Part shown: positions 21,598 through 34,673 of the stretch, piece by piece
How positions within the stretch are numbered: position 1 is the first letter of the stretch
How the letters are laid out: the number at the start of each line of letters is the position of its first letter
Source of the DNA: Collybiopsis luxurians FD-317 M1
Taxonomy: Eukaryota; Basidiomycota; Agaricomycetes; Agaricales; Omphalotaceae
NCBI GenBank assembly: GCA_000827265.1
Contig: KN834807.1
Location: forward strand, 256,473 to 320,472
Length of the DNA stretch: 64,000 nucleotides
Direction: 5' to 3'
Notes under the pieces: model-generated
What the model was told of the DNA's origin: nothing
Seen by the model: the letters and a program-made list of their open reading frames with translations, nothing else
Databases searched by the model: none
Translations under genes and position numbers: made by a program

Positions 21598-23258
21598 ATG
21601 CCTGAGAATCCAGTTTCGAGTAGTATATCCATCCGCGATATTCAAGAATGGTCTTGTGAGCACTAGTTGGCTCAATTTTCGGAGTTTGAAGTCATTTCTA
21701 TATTATTCCATCTAGCGCCTGAATGTCGTCAGGACAGCAGCAGCTGGATCCAATTCCCAATGAAATCTACTTGAAAATTATTTCAGATATAGATGATTGC
21801 ACGGATCTGAGTAATTTGGCTCTGGCTTGTCGATTCTTCACGTCTGTCATCATCCCAAAGAGGTTTAGGGCAAATCATATCTCTACCAGAATTAACCGCA
21901 CATCTGGAACATGGGAGCCAGCGAGTAAGCCAAAACTCCTCAGCGTCATCCAGAAAACTTCAGATCCACTGGCTATATCACTTTTGAGCCATATTTGACA
22001 AGTTACTTTTATGTTCGCGTACCCGACGCCTACATCGCTGCTGCGCTTTTGCGAAGATATCTTGCTGAAACTGCCCAGCATGGAGGTGTTTGTGTACAAT
22101 GTGATCTCGCCAAATTTGATCCAGAATATCTCGCAGCTCTCATATTTGTCTTCACTAAAATTGTACTTCCGTATTGCGAGCCGTGATATAACGGGTGTCG
22201 AAATACTTTCCTGCGTGTCCAATCTTCGATTGGAATCTTTCAGATTGTATTTCCTATCTGAGGCAGCAGAGGATCATTCTCTAGCAACAATATGTTTACC
22301 GCTTGCTACAATTTCACATCTCAAAAACTTTGTCACAAATTCTTGGCTAGTAGTATGCGGCTTGGCTTCACAAAAAATTATCCCTCAATTGCAACCCCTC
22401 TCCGCCCAGAAGGTTGAAGATTTGCTGCTTTTGTATAAACTTTTGCACAGAATCCCAACTCTTGTTGATCTTGAGTTGGATCATGTTCGGTGGCCTGAAG
22501 ATGCGGAAAATCCAGCAGCTGTACTATTGGGGAGTCCTGCTCAAGAGGCCGTTAAACCTTCACTTTCCCTATCGCTTTTCCCCGTTCTACGAAGGCTGTC
22601 CATTCCTCTACCTCTAGTATATGTTTTCACTGGACCTCACTCTCTCCGACAGATTGAGCTTGAAGGAAATTGGGGTGTCTCGGATATAGAAGTAGCTGAT
22701 CCTCGATCATTGCATAGCCTCCAGCTGTCCCCAGATATGAAGCTCTTTTTTTGCTCATCCATGCCTTCACGTTGAACGACTCGCATTGCTTTACTATGCA
22801 ACTGTACTACCGGGAGGAAGCTGGTATGGGAACATAGGACAGTAGTTCCCGAAACTGCGTAACCTGTCATTTGAGCTGTTGCTTCATAACGACGAAGGTT
22901 CTCCGCACCCTCGGGAACAGATGGAAAATGTAAGTGTCGTATTCAAGAGTCGCTGCTCTCAACTAAGCTTTCTGTTTTATAAATAATGATTAAGGTTCTG
23001 AAATTGTTTCTTGACACATGGGGTCCATTGGAAAGTCTTCACAAATTGAAGTTCGTATTTACTAACTGGATATACACTGACCACTTCTTGCCTATCAACA
23101 AGGACTGGTTTCAGGATTTAGCTTCCAAGTTGAATATGCGGGGTTTTTTTTCTGAATCTCACTTCGATGAGGTTTGCAGGGGTTCAGTACATATGAGTTA
23201 CCTTCAATATCTTGCATGTCCGGTTCCAGCTGTTATCGAGAACACTGCAGGTACTTAA
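21598..23258 (+). pseudogene. F-box protein gene, recently inactivated (copy 3)
   Basis: Same exon plan as the intact copy at 59.3 kb: a short first exon from ATG 21598 ending in EWS, an intron, then the F-box (LDPIPNEIYLKIISDIDDCT, LALACRFFTSVIIPKRF) and leucine-rich segments up to about 22775, with C-terminal pieces to 23258 (LFLDTWGPLESLHKLKFVFT). Defects: a 1 bp deletion near 21740 relative to the intact copy, putting exon 1 and the F-box in different frames; TGA at 21996-21998 where the intact copy has CGA in the same context (SH-I/V-R-QVT); and further stops after 22775. F-box proteins recruit substrates to SCF ubiquitin ligases. Confidence 0.85.
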
Positions 23259-23701
23259 TCCAAGATTCTGTTGAAGCCGTGAAGCCAAGGAATACCGTCA
23301 GCCATTTCTTCGGCGTATATCCACCAATGATGCAATGAGGATGGCTCCTCCGCTTCATTGTCTCGGAAAAGTTATAGTAAAAACCTTCACGGCCAACGCG
23401 GTGGGTTCACACGAAGTCGGTTTGGGATCTATTCCGAGATCTGGACGGACACTTCCAACGTCGCCGGGAGCTATAGTTTCGAATGTAAGTCACCGAGTCA
23501 GTAGTTACGCAGCTTATCCGGTACAGTTCCAAGCACTTTCATCATACTCAAATTAGTCTTCGTCTCTCGACATAAATAATCATGCTTTCAGAGCAAAGCT
23601 GGACAAGACGCAAACATAGATGTTCCGAGTATACGTGTATCATCAGTTTTTCTCAGAATTAAATGCGCAGATCATGGAAAGTATGTAGAGGCTGGCCCTT
23701 T
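23259..23701. other. Intergenic between F-box pseudogene and permease
   Basis: It contains the 3' flanks of two convergent loci. One 73-codon frame (23335-23556) has no recognisable family. Confidence 0.5.
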
Positions 23702-26078
23702 TTATTCCTCCCCATCGGCCGAATGAAGAGCTTGCAAAATCTGTTCTCGACGCAGCCACTGCTCTTCCGGCGTAAAGTACCAACTAAGGATGCCAAAGAT
23801 AGTTACGGCGCCAAGAATAACGCAGGCCTGAGCACGACGCTAAGTATCAATACGAAACGCAAAAATTGTTTCAGTAACTCACAAAGTTGAACGACTGGGC
23901 ATCAACCGGGAAGAAGAAGGGCGAAATCATGACCTAGTAGTAGGTGAGATCAGTAAAGGAGCGAGCTAATTGCCAAGTCCCACTCACAGCGAAAATCAAT
24001 CCGTTGAACAGGAAAGCGCAGACATAGAACAGTTTCGCATACCGCCCCAGATAAAAATGTGAGGTACGAAAGTGATTCGGAGTCATCGTGAAGCGGAGGA
24101 GTGCAATCAGACCATATGCAGCAATAGTAGGAATACCAGCGGCAGACACCAACGAAGTGAATGCCACTGAACTAGGAAGGATGGTGCACAGGAGTGCCGC
24201 GCTGAAGATGTATAGGACGGTGACTGCGTTCTTGGGTTGGCCCTCATCAGATACCTTACCAATCCAGCCGGACATTGGGAGCACGCCATCCCGAGCGACA
24301 GCAAATACCAAACGCGACGCTGCCACAATCGCGACACTGGTGTTCTGATAAGGTGAATAAGATCAGCGAGAATTGTGACGATCAATAGAAACACATACAA
24401 GCATCAATCCGATCACAGCAATAATAGTCATAAAAATACTCGGTCCTTTCCCGAGAGCCAACGCGTACAGCTGGACAAAAGGTTGGGGTGCATCCAAGGC
24501 AAACAACGTGTCAAGGTCGGGTGTGCAGAACAAGAACAAGATTGTCGTGATGAAGCCCAATACACCAGTCGCTAAAGCGCTGGTCAGAATTCCCTTCCCA
24601 GCCACCACGCTAGTCGAGAAGTCAGCGACACATACTACACATTGAGAATACACGAACATACCTCGCGTTTTTGGTTTCCTCAGCGATATGACCGGACGCA
24701 TCAAAGCCGGTCATAGTTCCGGCGGTGAACAAACTAGATGACGAAGTTTCTTAGTGACTGGCAGATAGTGTGGCTCCAGGAACCCACAATGAAAGGATCC
24801 AGTTCCATCCCGCAGGAGCTCCGGTACCGTTATCTTTCGATTCGAGATCAAAATCAGAACACCAGTTTGTAGATAGGAGAGCTTACAAGTCATAGTGAAG
24901 ACTTCTTTGGCATCTCGAAACCCGTAAGTCTTCGAAACTCCAATGGGCAACCAAATCAGACAGAGGAGAAAGTCGAGCATGATCAAAGCTGCCGAGAACT
25001 TGAATACATTAGAGTAAAGTCTGGGAGGCAGGTAATTGATCAGCGCAGACAGGAAAAGCAGCGCCTCAGAGATAGCCCAAATAAGAGCTCTCCATTTGAC
25101 GTTGTCATTTGAAGTTCCTCCAGGAAAGTCAATCTCCCATACGGCGAGCTGAGAAACGACATAGTTCGCCGTTGCCTGCAATATTTATCAGGTCACAATT
25201 GAGATTGTCCTACCAAGAAAACTCACCTGGCTATTGCTGGCGGTAAACGTCATCCAGGCAGTACATGACCACCAAGCGACGATGAAGCCAAAGAAGCGAG
25301 CGTACTTCGGGCCCGCACTTTCTGCTGCCCATATATAGATAGACCCGCTCAACGGCAACGCGGAACATATCTCAGCCAGAACCGCGGCGGTCATCATCAT
25401 GAAAACCACAGTGATAACATAGGAGGACCTGCAAAGTGGTAAGATTGCGCTCTGGAACGGAAGACCAAGCCAATATCGAACCAAATTGCAGCTGGACCTC
25501 CGGCCAAGAGACCCAAGAATAAAGCCGACCTGAGGAAAAAAAGAACGAATCAGTAATGGCCTAGATAGAGGTAAGAAAAGGCACACCTAACACCGCCGAT
25601 GAAATTTAACGCACAGAAACTTGCTGCAAAGCTTTCGATGAGATGCCAACTTCGGTGCAGTTGCTGGACACAAAACGATATCAGTCTGAGGATTCGAGCA
25701 AGATACAGAAAATAAAAAAACAAGCCTGTTTGTATCCTAAATTTTGCTACAAGAACGTCAGTCGATCTATAGAAGGCTCCCGATGGGAGCGTGATAAGTA
25801 ATAACGACACTGGGGCTTCCCTACGCAGGTCTCAGCACTGATCAGGTTCAAGCGGTATGATCTCAATCCTTGCAAGAAACAACATTGAAACGAGTCCAAT
25901 GAGTCCTCGACGAAGGATACCCGCAGCCAATTCCAGTGAGTTATCACTAGAGAAGACGTTACCGGTAAAAAATGCTGATATCGCAAGGTCCACCCGTTGT
26001 CCAAATCATTACCAATTGTGTCGCATCCGCGTCAAGGACGACGCCGCCTTCTTCAGATCCCTTGGAATGAGTCGACAT
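23702..26078 (-). CDS. APC-superfamily amino acid/choline-type permease
   Basis: A multi-exon gene read from ATG at 26078 (MSTHSKGSEEGG) to TAA at 23704. Joined exons give the order expected for the fungal ACT family (yeast Uga4/Hnm1 type): a short cytosolic N-terminus, LGYKQ joined to QLHRSWHLIESFAASFCALN, then about 12 hydrophobic segments, including TAAVLAEICSALPLSGSIYI, the loop TMTGFDASGHIAEETKNA, ASRLVFAVARDGVLPMSGWI and SWYFTPEEQW near the C-terminus. It should move amino acids, GABA or choline across the plasma or vacuolar membrane; the substrate cannot be told from sequence. At least seven introns; the splice after LGYKQ would need a non-standard GC donor, so that junction is provisional. 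Same strand as and 176 bp downstream of eIF5B. Confidence 0.85.
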
Positions 26079-26254
26079 CGTAGACCGCGTAAGACTCCTA
26101 AGAGGCAGAGGTGACTCGATGAGGAAATTTTTTCAATCGCGTGTGTGATGTAAGAGTACAAATGCTTAGTAATGTAGGTACAGTAGATAAGATCAATCGA
26201 ATATGGCAACGTCAAAGCGACTGCCCTCGAGTCTCTTCCGTGATTCTGGATCAC

Positions 26255-29200
26255 TCAGTCGACACCGAAGCGCTGGGAAAGCTCAATTAAAACGTGTATT
26301 CAGCGAATAGACTCGAGCTACAAAGCTTACCGGTTTCAAGGCCTTGATGAGAAGCCATTCTTCGTTTGATACATCGGTTCTGAAAGAGGACTAGGAGCAA
26401 GCAATCCTCAACAACAAAGCTTGATTATCATTACACCCAAACAAGCTCACCTTCAAAACATCAATACTCTGCCTCGTAATATGACTCAAAATTTCATCCT
26501 TGTCGTCAAAATGTCGACCATACATCTTGGCCGACTGGTAGACGGCATGTTCGATCTTGACGGCAACCCCTCCTCCCGCTTGTGATTTTTTCACAACCTA
26601 CAAGGTTGGGCATCAGTGATATTGCGAAGAGAGCAAAATGTAAATGAGTCACTCACATCCATCGACTTGTGATTTATCTCCAGCGACGTCCTGTACCTCC
26701 AATTAGCAATGAAAAGAGTCAAACAGACCTTCATACGTACACTTTGCCCAAATCAATAATCTCTTTCTTTTGGGTAGTTGGATCGATCTTGACGACCGCA
26801 AGAGGCGTGCCGACGTGTAAATTTCCGTCCAAAATGTCCACCCCCAATATGATAGGATCTCGTTTACAAAAAACGGCGATAGTCTTAAGTCGGCAAGGCC
26901 AAATGGCCTGAGGTGCTGCATCCCTGCGCTTGGCCTCCATAATCTCCTGATTGTAAGCCGTGAACTTGTCGAAGAGATGATAGATGATATCCGCTGAGAG
27001 AATTTTCAGTAAAGTGATAGCGACACGGAGGATAAATATCGGTCACCTTTAAATACAACAATACCCATTTCCTCTGCCAGACGTTCCGCCTCCTTGTCCA
27101 CGGGAACATCAAAGCAAAGAATACAAGCCAGCTCTTTCGCCTTCTCTAGCATGGTCGCAGCGCGCATCACATCCTTCTTGTGTACCGGCCCGATGTTGAT
27201 TCCAGAAACAGGAATCTTGCTGGACTTCAAGAAATCTAGTAGAGCCTCTAGCGAACCAAGGGTAGAGGCCTGCACGCAAACGCCGCGACCAGATTTGTCG
27301 ATGCTGCTGAGCAGGGTAGCTAGATCGGACATGACTTCCTCCTTTAGATCGTCCTCATCATCATCGGGACCACAAACAAGTAGTCTAGAGCCGGCAATAG
27401 CTTTCTCAAGATCGGGAGCCGTAATCTTGACACCCAGAGCGGCCTTGACCTCCCTGTGATGAACATAGGCAGACTGAAAAAGGACCGCTCAGTGATTGTC
27501 CCGAAAGTTTGAAAAATTTCTAGCGCTTACTTTGATTCGCAGCTCACGCAGCGGCTGAGGAGTAAGCAGGGCTCGGACTTGAGTAACGATAGGCCCATTC
27601 AGACCACAAACCACGATCTTGTCACCCTCATGCAGAATGCCATTCGACAGGACAACGTCGATGGTAGTACCGAGACCTTCGATAACCTTGACCTCGAGAA
27701 CCGTACACTCGAGCTCCGACAGGTACATCAACCGATCGCTCATCCTCTGCTGTGTAAGGTTGACCAGAAGCATGATCATGTCGGGGACACCTTCTCCAGT
27801 GACGGCAGAAGTCGGGACAAGGGAGACGTTCCTCGCAAAGTTCTTGTTCTCATAGTAGGGAACCGCATTAAGACCTTCTTCGGCAAAGGCCACGATGGTT
27901 TTGGAAAGACGATCTTCAAACTCTCGTTGGACGGCCCTTGTTTGCTTCGCGAGAGACTCGCGGAAAGCACCATCCGGTGTAGCTTGCCATCCGTAGAGAC
28001 GGTCAATCTGGGGAAATTAAACGAGATTAGCTTTTGGCTGAACGGAAGACTCTTGTCCGGCTGCACCAACCTTGTTCAGAGCAACGATAAAGGGTGTCTT
28101 GCGGTCGCGAAGGAGCCGTAATGACTCGAGCGTTTGAGCTTCAAGACCATGCTTCGGGAGATGAGCGAGATATTCTAAAGTTTAAAGAGGGAAACAACGA
28201 ACCATTATGTCGACCACCAAAATGGCGATGTTACATAGGGAACTGCCTCGGGAGCGCAAGTTGGTGAACGACTCGTGTCCAGGGGTATCAATGATCAGCA
28301 AACCGGGGATCTTGTATTCTTGCGTGCCATCCTAAGAGCGCAATATTAAGAACCTTACACTTCGCTCTCTTTAGCGCTGACTGCATTTGCCCACCTTGTT
28401 CATAACCGCAGTCTTCGTCACGATTGCCTCAACAGGGAAGTAGGTGGCTCCAATTTGTTGAGTGATACCACCGGCTTCGCCTTCCTGGACGTTAGTTTGC
28501 CGAATCTAAACAAGAGTATCAAATTCAGTCTATGTAGCATACGTGCGCAGTTAGAACACCGGCCTTATCGAGAAGCTTTGTCTTCCCAGTATCGACGTGA
28601 CCCAAGATACAACAAATAGGACTTCGTAGGTTGTCCTTACTCCGAGCTGCCAAAGCAGCTTCGTGGGCCTTGGCACGCCGGGCAGCAGCTTCTGCCTTCC
28701 TCTGCGCAGCCAATTTTTGAGCCATCGAGAGTTCGTCATCGGAAGATTCTTCGTCAGAATCTGAATCCTCGTCAGACGAATCCTCTTCAGAAGACTCATC
28801 ATCGTCATCGGATTCCTCCTCTGATTCTGACTCGGCAGGTTTGGATTTGGATTGGGAGGGTTTCGCTTGTGGTTCGGCGGGTTTCGCAGGGGCAGCCGGA
28901 GAAGGTTCCGAAGGAGCTCCCTTTGATACAGCGGGAGTAGCTAACAAACATTGATAAGAACAGAGTTGTAAATTATGGGTCAGACGGAGAACATACGTTT
29001 GGGGGTTGACTTCGTGTTCGAAGTTTTCGCTGGCGCAGGAGTAGCCTTTTGGGCGGGTTTTTTCTCTTCCTCGTCACTTGAAGCATCCCAGGAATCTTTC
29101 ACTCCTTCCTTTTCCTCTCCGCTGCTGGCATCCCAGTCGTCTTTTGCAGGTGACTCGGCCGACACCTGCGCAGGAGCAGGAGTTTCAACTTTTTCTTCAG

Positions 29201-30732
29201 AAACGACAGGTTCGGGCGTTCTCGGACGTGATGAAGCGGGAGATGCATCGTTCGCAGCGGGTCCCTTCTTCTTACGATTTCCATAAACGACCTTTTTGGG
29301 TCCTGCAGCGGCCGCTGGTTGTTGGAGGGCTTCAATTTGCACGCCGGACGCTAGGAGGGCTTGTTTTCTCATTTCCGCCGCCGCCCTTTCTTCCTTTTGT
29401 TTCTTCGTTAGGAGACGGCCCTCTTTCTTGGCCAATTCACGCTTCGCCTAGAAGAAATATTAGTAGGAATGGTCAACTTTCATTGGGACAGCTACCTTTT
29501 CTTTTTCCTTCTTTCTCTGTTTCTCTGCCTCCTTCCTCTGCGCTTCTTCCTCAGCTTTCCGTTCCTCCTCCTCGATACGTTTTCTCTCCTCTTCTTCGGC
29601 TCGTTTAGCCTCCTCCTCCAACCTCCTCTTCTCCTCCATCATCGCTTTGAGCGCACTGATACCACCTTTCTTCTTCGTCGCGGCTGCCGGAGGAGGAGGG
29701 GCAGGAGCCTCCTCATCTTTCTTGGCCTTCTTCTTCTTTTTCTTATTCTTCGAGTCGGCTTTCCCAGCCTCCTCCGCTTCTCCGTCGATTTCGTCGGCCT
29801 TCACTGGCGCCGGGGCGGCTTCGGGTGTAGGTTCTGGTGCTGGTGCAGTGGGTTCTTCGGCAGCAGCACCTTCTGCAGCGTTGGCCTTTTTAGCAGCGGC
29901 TTGGGCCTTTTTCTTAGCCTGAATCGCAGTCAATACGACACGACGCCTCAAAATGAAAATTCTCCAAACCTTTTCTCGCTCCTTCTTTAATTTCTCCTTT
30001 TCCTTCTTTGATAATATCTTGACTCCACCTGCGTCTTCATCGTCCTCATCTGCGTCGGGTTTATCGATAGGAGCTGGAGCTGGTTCAGGCTCTGAAGGTT
30101 TTGATTCCTCCGCTGAAGAAATGGTTGAGTCAAAGCGCAAATAAAGTACCTCGATGACATACCTGGCTTGATCTCTGCTTCTTCACCGTCTTCCTCGGGC
30201 TCAGCAGCCTTACCTTTCTTCCCCTTGCCTTTCTTGCCCTTCTTACCCTTATCCTTCGACGGTCCCCATTCATCGTCATCGAAATCATCTGCCGTCACTG
30301 CTACGGCCTGCTTGGATGCATCTTCTGCATCGGAGGCATCTGCAGGCGGGATATCCTTTTTAGCTTTTTTCTTGTCTTTCTTGGGTTTATTCGCGCTGGC
30401 TTTGATAGCAGACTATTACAATATCAGAAAAAGGCCAAAAGATTTGTAAAACGACGCCCGTACCATTAAACCTCCAAAATCTTCCTCTTCCTCAGCCTGG
30501 TCAACTCCATTTTCCTCTCCTTGAAGGGCTGCAAATGCTGAAAAGCCAGATTTTGAGTTTACGGGAACGTCCTCGTCGTCTGCCTGTTGGACGTTGTTAT
30601 TGGACACTGATTCGCCAACGTTATCCCTGTGACCTTTCAGACAGATCGAATCGCCGATTGAACTGATGATACTCGCCAGTAGTCGTCGTCGTCAACCTTT
30701 TTGCCCTTTTTACCTTTATTTTTTGGCGCCAT
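26255..30732 (-). CDS. FUN12: Translation initiation factor eIF5B (IF-2 family GTPase)
   Basis: A multi-exon gene from ATG 30732 ([12 protein letters not shown]) to TGA at 26257 (FGVD-stop). The long N-terminal half is Lys/Glu/Ala-rich and disordered, as is usual, with repeats such as [20 protein letters not shown]. The GTPase core has G1 [13 protein letters not shown], the switch I element [10 protein letters not shown]3 DTPGHESF, G4 NKID (split by an intron between NK and ID) and G5 SAVTGEG. Domains II-IV follow ([39 protein letters not shown]-like [18 protein letters not shown]). It promotes joining of the 60S subunit and delivery of initiator tRNA in the cytosol. Intron 1 appears to use a GC donor (GCGAGT). 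Confidence 0.95.
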
Positions 30733-30874
30733 TTCACGGTAATGAAGGGAGAGATGGAAAACGTCGCGCTGAGCCTCGACTCAGCCTTGGGTCGGAGCCG
30801 GCGGTGCCGTGGGCGCTTAACAACTTGACCTTGGACTGCGTCCAAGTTTCCCTCGAGTTTCCCAGTTTCCAGCA
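30733..30874. promoter_or_regulatory. Shared divergent promoter, eIF5B / ARL2
   Basis: Only 142 bp separate the two start codons, so both genes must share promoter sequence and the 5' leaders are short. No TATA box is evident, as often seen for housekeeping pairs. Confidence 0.75.
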
Positions 30875-31755
30875 ATGGGTTTACTAACGATCATCAGAAA
30901 GAACCGAACGAAAGAAAAAGAGATGCGAATGCTGTTTCTGTAAGCTTTGATTTCTTAATCGCCTCTCAATCTACTGATAAATCAAATATTTCCTTATAGT
31001 GGCCTTGATAATGCGGGAAAAACTACGATTCTCAAGAAGCTCAACGGTGAGGATATCATGAGTGTAAGCCCGACTCTAGGTTTCAATATCAAAACGTTCA
31101 TGCATGGAAAGTAAGACCCAAGTGTCTGTCGTTCGACCGAGCTATCTCAATTGATGTACATTTCAATTGTGTTGCAAAACTGTAGATACACTCTCAACAT
31201 TTGTGCGTAACGTTGTCCGACTGGAACGTTCGCTCATGACCTCGTTATGTCCTCATATCAGGGGATGTTGGTGGTCAGCGGACTCTGAGACCATACTGGC
31301 GCAACTATTTTGAACAAACCGATGCCCTAGTCTGGGTCGTCGACTCTGGGGATCGTATGCGAATAAATGATTGTAAAGAAGAGCTGCATAGCCTTCTCAT
31401 GGAGGACGTGAGCTACCCTCCTCCTATGCTCCGCATTCCCTCCCATGACGCATCGTTCCAGCGTTTAGCCGGTGCCTCTCTCCTCGTTCTCGCAAATAAA
31501 TGGGATCTTCAAGGCGCTATGAATGACTCACAAATCCGAGACGTAAGTTGGCGATTTTTGTAGACCGAGTATCCCGCTTCTAATTCGGGCCTTTGCGTCT
31601 TCCTTTCGCAGGCACTCGACCTCAATTCGATTAAATCGCACCATTGGAAGATCCTATCCTGTAGCGCCGTCACTGGGGAAAACTTGGTTCAAGGTCTCGA
31701 CTGGGTAGTGGACGATGTTGCAAGGCGATTGTATTACTCCTCGACAGCTTCTTGA
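30875..31755 (+). CDS. ARL2: ADP-ribosylation factor-like GTPase Arl2
   Basis: Six exons starting at ATG 30875 ([20 protein letters not shown]). The second Gly is present, as in the family. G1 is [18 protein letters not shown], the switch I region [12 protein letters not shown]3 [20 protein letters not shown], the NKxD motif NKWD (most Arl2 have NKQD) and G5 CSAVTGEN; it ends [14 protein letters not shown]. The W of WDVGG is rebuilt across an intron, which supports the splice model. Arl2 works with tubulin cofactors in tubulin folding and with Arl2-binding effectors. It is divergent from eIF5B. Confidence 0.95.
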
Positions 31756-34602
31756 AAGGAAGAAATAAGTTTGAATCAACTGCTATGACTCAACGCCCAA
31801 TTCTACGGTTTTAGGCTCAGGTTTAACAAGACGTATGAGAACACCGTTACATTTGGCAGGTAAGTGAGCGAACCGCGCAGAATCATACCTATACCCATCT
31901 AGATTTCCCACGGTGCAATCGTCCACTCCTCTTCCAGAAAGAGTATACAGGTCAACGTCCGTATGCACTACAGACTAAGTACTCGATTGTTGCTCAAAGG
32001 ATCCTCAGGATTCGAACCCCACCTCCCTCTCGCTCGAGCTCCGAGATGCTTCCGCACCGTTAATGTTCTCATCCTTAAGAAAGACTACTTTATTCGCCGC
32101 TTCCTTTTTCCATCGTTTTCCTTCCTCGGGTTTCCCGCTACGATCTCTTTCAGAATATCCTCGCAGATCAATAGGAATCAAGTCATTTTGTATTCTAGTC
32201 TACCTATCCCTGCTTCAACGTTATTGGCTCGCGTGGTTATCGTCAATTCATTCGCGGCGTTGCATTTCCCTAACCACCGTATCCTCCCTCACCCTGTCTT
32301 CCCAGCTCATTCTTTAATGGTGATTTGTCTCAATGTTGCTGTCCGACCTGCATCTCCGTCGACGCCACCTCATTTCCGGTGCAACTTCACGGAAATTAGA
32401 GCAAAGGTTCTTCCTGGTTCTTTTATGTCGTTGCCACCCCCCTTTTGCCTAAGGGTAAATAAACCTTGAAACTCGTTTGATCATGTCGCCCTTTGATATG
32501 TATTACTGCTTTACGAGGGCGGAGTTGAGAAAGAGACTCGTATCTCGCGCTGTTTGCTGAGCCTGCCTCTGATGTTTTGACTTTCGGATCACTTTGGTGA
32601 ATGACTTGTAGACACTTCCACACCTGTCTCTCGTGGTCTCTCGCGTTTTTCTGAATTCAGTTCCCGATCCCCTCCGAATGATGAACAATATTATTCAGAC
32701 TTTTGGGTAGATGGGGATCAAGATCCTGGGGAAAACAGGAAGAGGGCAAACTGTATTGAGGTCATCTGTTGAGCGGCGTTGGCTGTTCCATATGCAACCC
32801 CCACTCGCCATGGATCTCCCCTTCACATGTTGGCATCCAAGTTTTTTTTTTTTTCGCTTTCCATTTTTCCATTTTTTTTTAGAATCAGAGCTCGCAATTC
32901 GTTCACAGTCCAAAGGCGATGCTTTAAAGTTGAAAACTTGAAATGGCTCCATCGTCAAGTTATGATGGACAATTTCAACTATCAATCCCACCGCTGTGTA
33001 AATCATTTCCAAAGGAAGTGAAGTGAACAATTTTCCGGAAAAAATGTTGTTTCTCCTATTTTCTTCCCTTCGTATCGATGTGTAAACCCAAATCTCAACT
33101 CATTGTCCCTCCCCCCTCTCACATCAGAAACCAAGCGGCAGTAATAGGAAGAGATTGTGATTTGTATGCAGGATCGCCTAAATGCTCCCTGCTACCATAC
33201 GATTAACATAACTTTTCCATTCGACGGTGGCGATTGCGTTTTACAATTGCAATCGTCACCCTTTGCTACCTGCCTTTTTCCTTTAACCTTGGTCTGCGGA
33301 TGCGAAAGCGTGGGCGACACTGAATTGAATTCTTATTTCAAACGTCACCGGGAGTGCACCTCATATGAAGAATACATTATATACACAAAGGAAACACGGA
33401 GCTTTTTGGTTTCTACTTAATTGTTCGTTGTTCGCCGCCCTCTTGAGACTTGCAAGACGTCTGAACAGTGGCGGAGGTAAAGTCAATCGGAATTTTAATA
33501 GTTTGTATAACGTGTTGGAAATGAACGACCTGCCCTTGTTCCAAGCACCGTGGAAACTTAACTGCATCGTATCCCATAGCGGTAACTTAGCCGGGCGATA
33601 CTACCTCTAATCTTGAGCACCCAGCCGACCCTGGTTCCTCAGGCGGTACGGCAGACGGATATAGCGAGAAAAAACTATTTGACAGTTCATTCGAATTCTG
33701 ACCCGTTCGAGATTCGAGAAAGAAAACCTGGAAAAAAGGCATCCAGCCTGCAACGGAGAATGACCGTCTTATCTTCTCAGGCCGTGATGCGTGATGATAC
33801 CCAGCAGTCGCTCGTGCAAAAGCTCCGCGTTAGAAAAATTGAGATCAAATACCCTCGAGATCTGTTGCCCGCCCACCCTATACGTATGTATGATGATGAC
33901 CATCCGCGCATACGCACTGGGATCAGGAAAAAACTCGCTCTCCAGTATTTTTCTGATTCTCCGATGATACGTCGCTCGAGTGCATGAGTGCGGCTGTTAC
34001 CCAATCATGTCACCATTCTGACTGCTGGCTGTATGCGTAATTCCAGGGTGACACTGAAAAAAAGTTTGGGCAAGGTCAAGGAACACATACCAAGCCAGGT
34101 ACTTACTTCCCCCGCTTCCACGAGTCGATATTCGCACGGGTATACACTACCAACGGCGCATCTTATCATCGAGTTATGTTTGTTTTTTCTTTTTTCGGGA
34201 TTGCATATATTCGGCTTGGTTGCTGGGCCGTTCTGATGAAGGGGGGAGCCGACCGCATGCAAGAGGGCCGATATGATTTGAATCCAGGATTGCTTATCGG
34301 GAGGAATCCTAGGATCTCACATAAAAAAACAGATGCACGTGGAAAATGGCGTGAGGGAAGAATATCCTTCTTCTGCAATGCTTAATTGGCACAGAGATCT
34401 ATAGACTTCATCGAAGATTTAACTTCAAAGTTCTCAGACAGTGAGATTTGGGATCATACAATTACGATACACTGCCCAAAAAGAACTGACCCTGATCAAG
34501 AATGTCCGCCGGTTACACGGTTACACGCTTTTTGCCTTCTAGCAATGGTCCATATACTCTCTACTAGAATCCAGTTCACGCGATGTTTGTCCCTCTCCAA
34601 GG
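31756..34602. other. 2.8 kb without a recognised gene
   Basis: Many short frames on both strands (longest 168 codons at 31963-32469), none with a conserved family, with good codon continuity or with convincing introns. There is a poly-T/pyrimidine tract at 32841-32880. It may include long untranslated regions, a non-coding RNA or a fast-evolving gene. No tRNA or rRNA fold was spotted by eye. Confidence 0.45.
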
Positions 34603-34608
34603 TATAAA
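34603..34608 (+). promoter_or_regulatory. TATA box of the CFA-synthase-like gene
   Basis: TATAAA, 66 bp before the start codon at 34674, followed by a pyrimidine-rich stretch (CCTCCTTCCATTCCCC), typical of basidiomycete core promoters. Confidence 0.6.
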
Positions 34609-34673
34609 GATCGCCTCATATCCTCCTTCCATTCCCCATTCACCCCCCTAGTCTATTCTCCGTTTCGGAAAAC

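Noticed and set aside
29469..30449. Long plus-strand open frames rich in Phe, Leu, Ser and Ala
   Set aside because: They are antisense to the Lys/Glu-rich N-terminal half of eIF5B; the composition is just the complement of that repeat-rich coding strand.
33613..33987. 124-codon plus-strand frame (MSTQPTLVPQAVRQ...)
   Set aside because: No family resemblance, no flanking exons, and a comparable frame exists on the opposite strand; probably chance.
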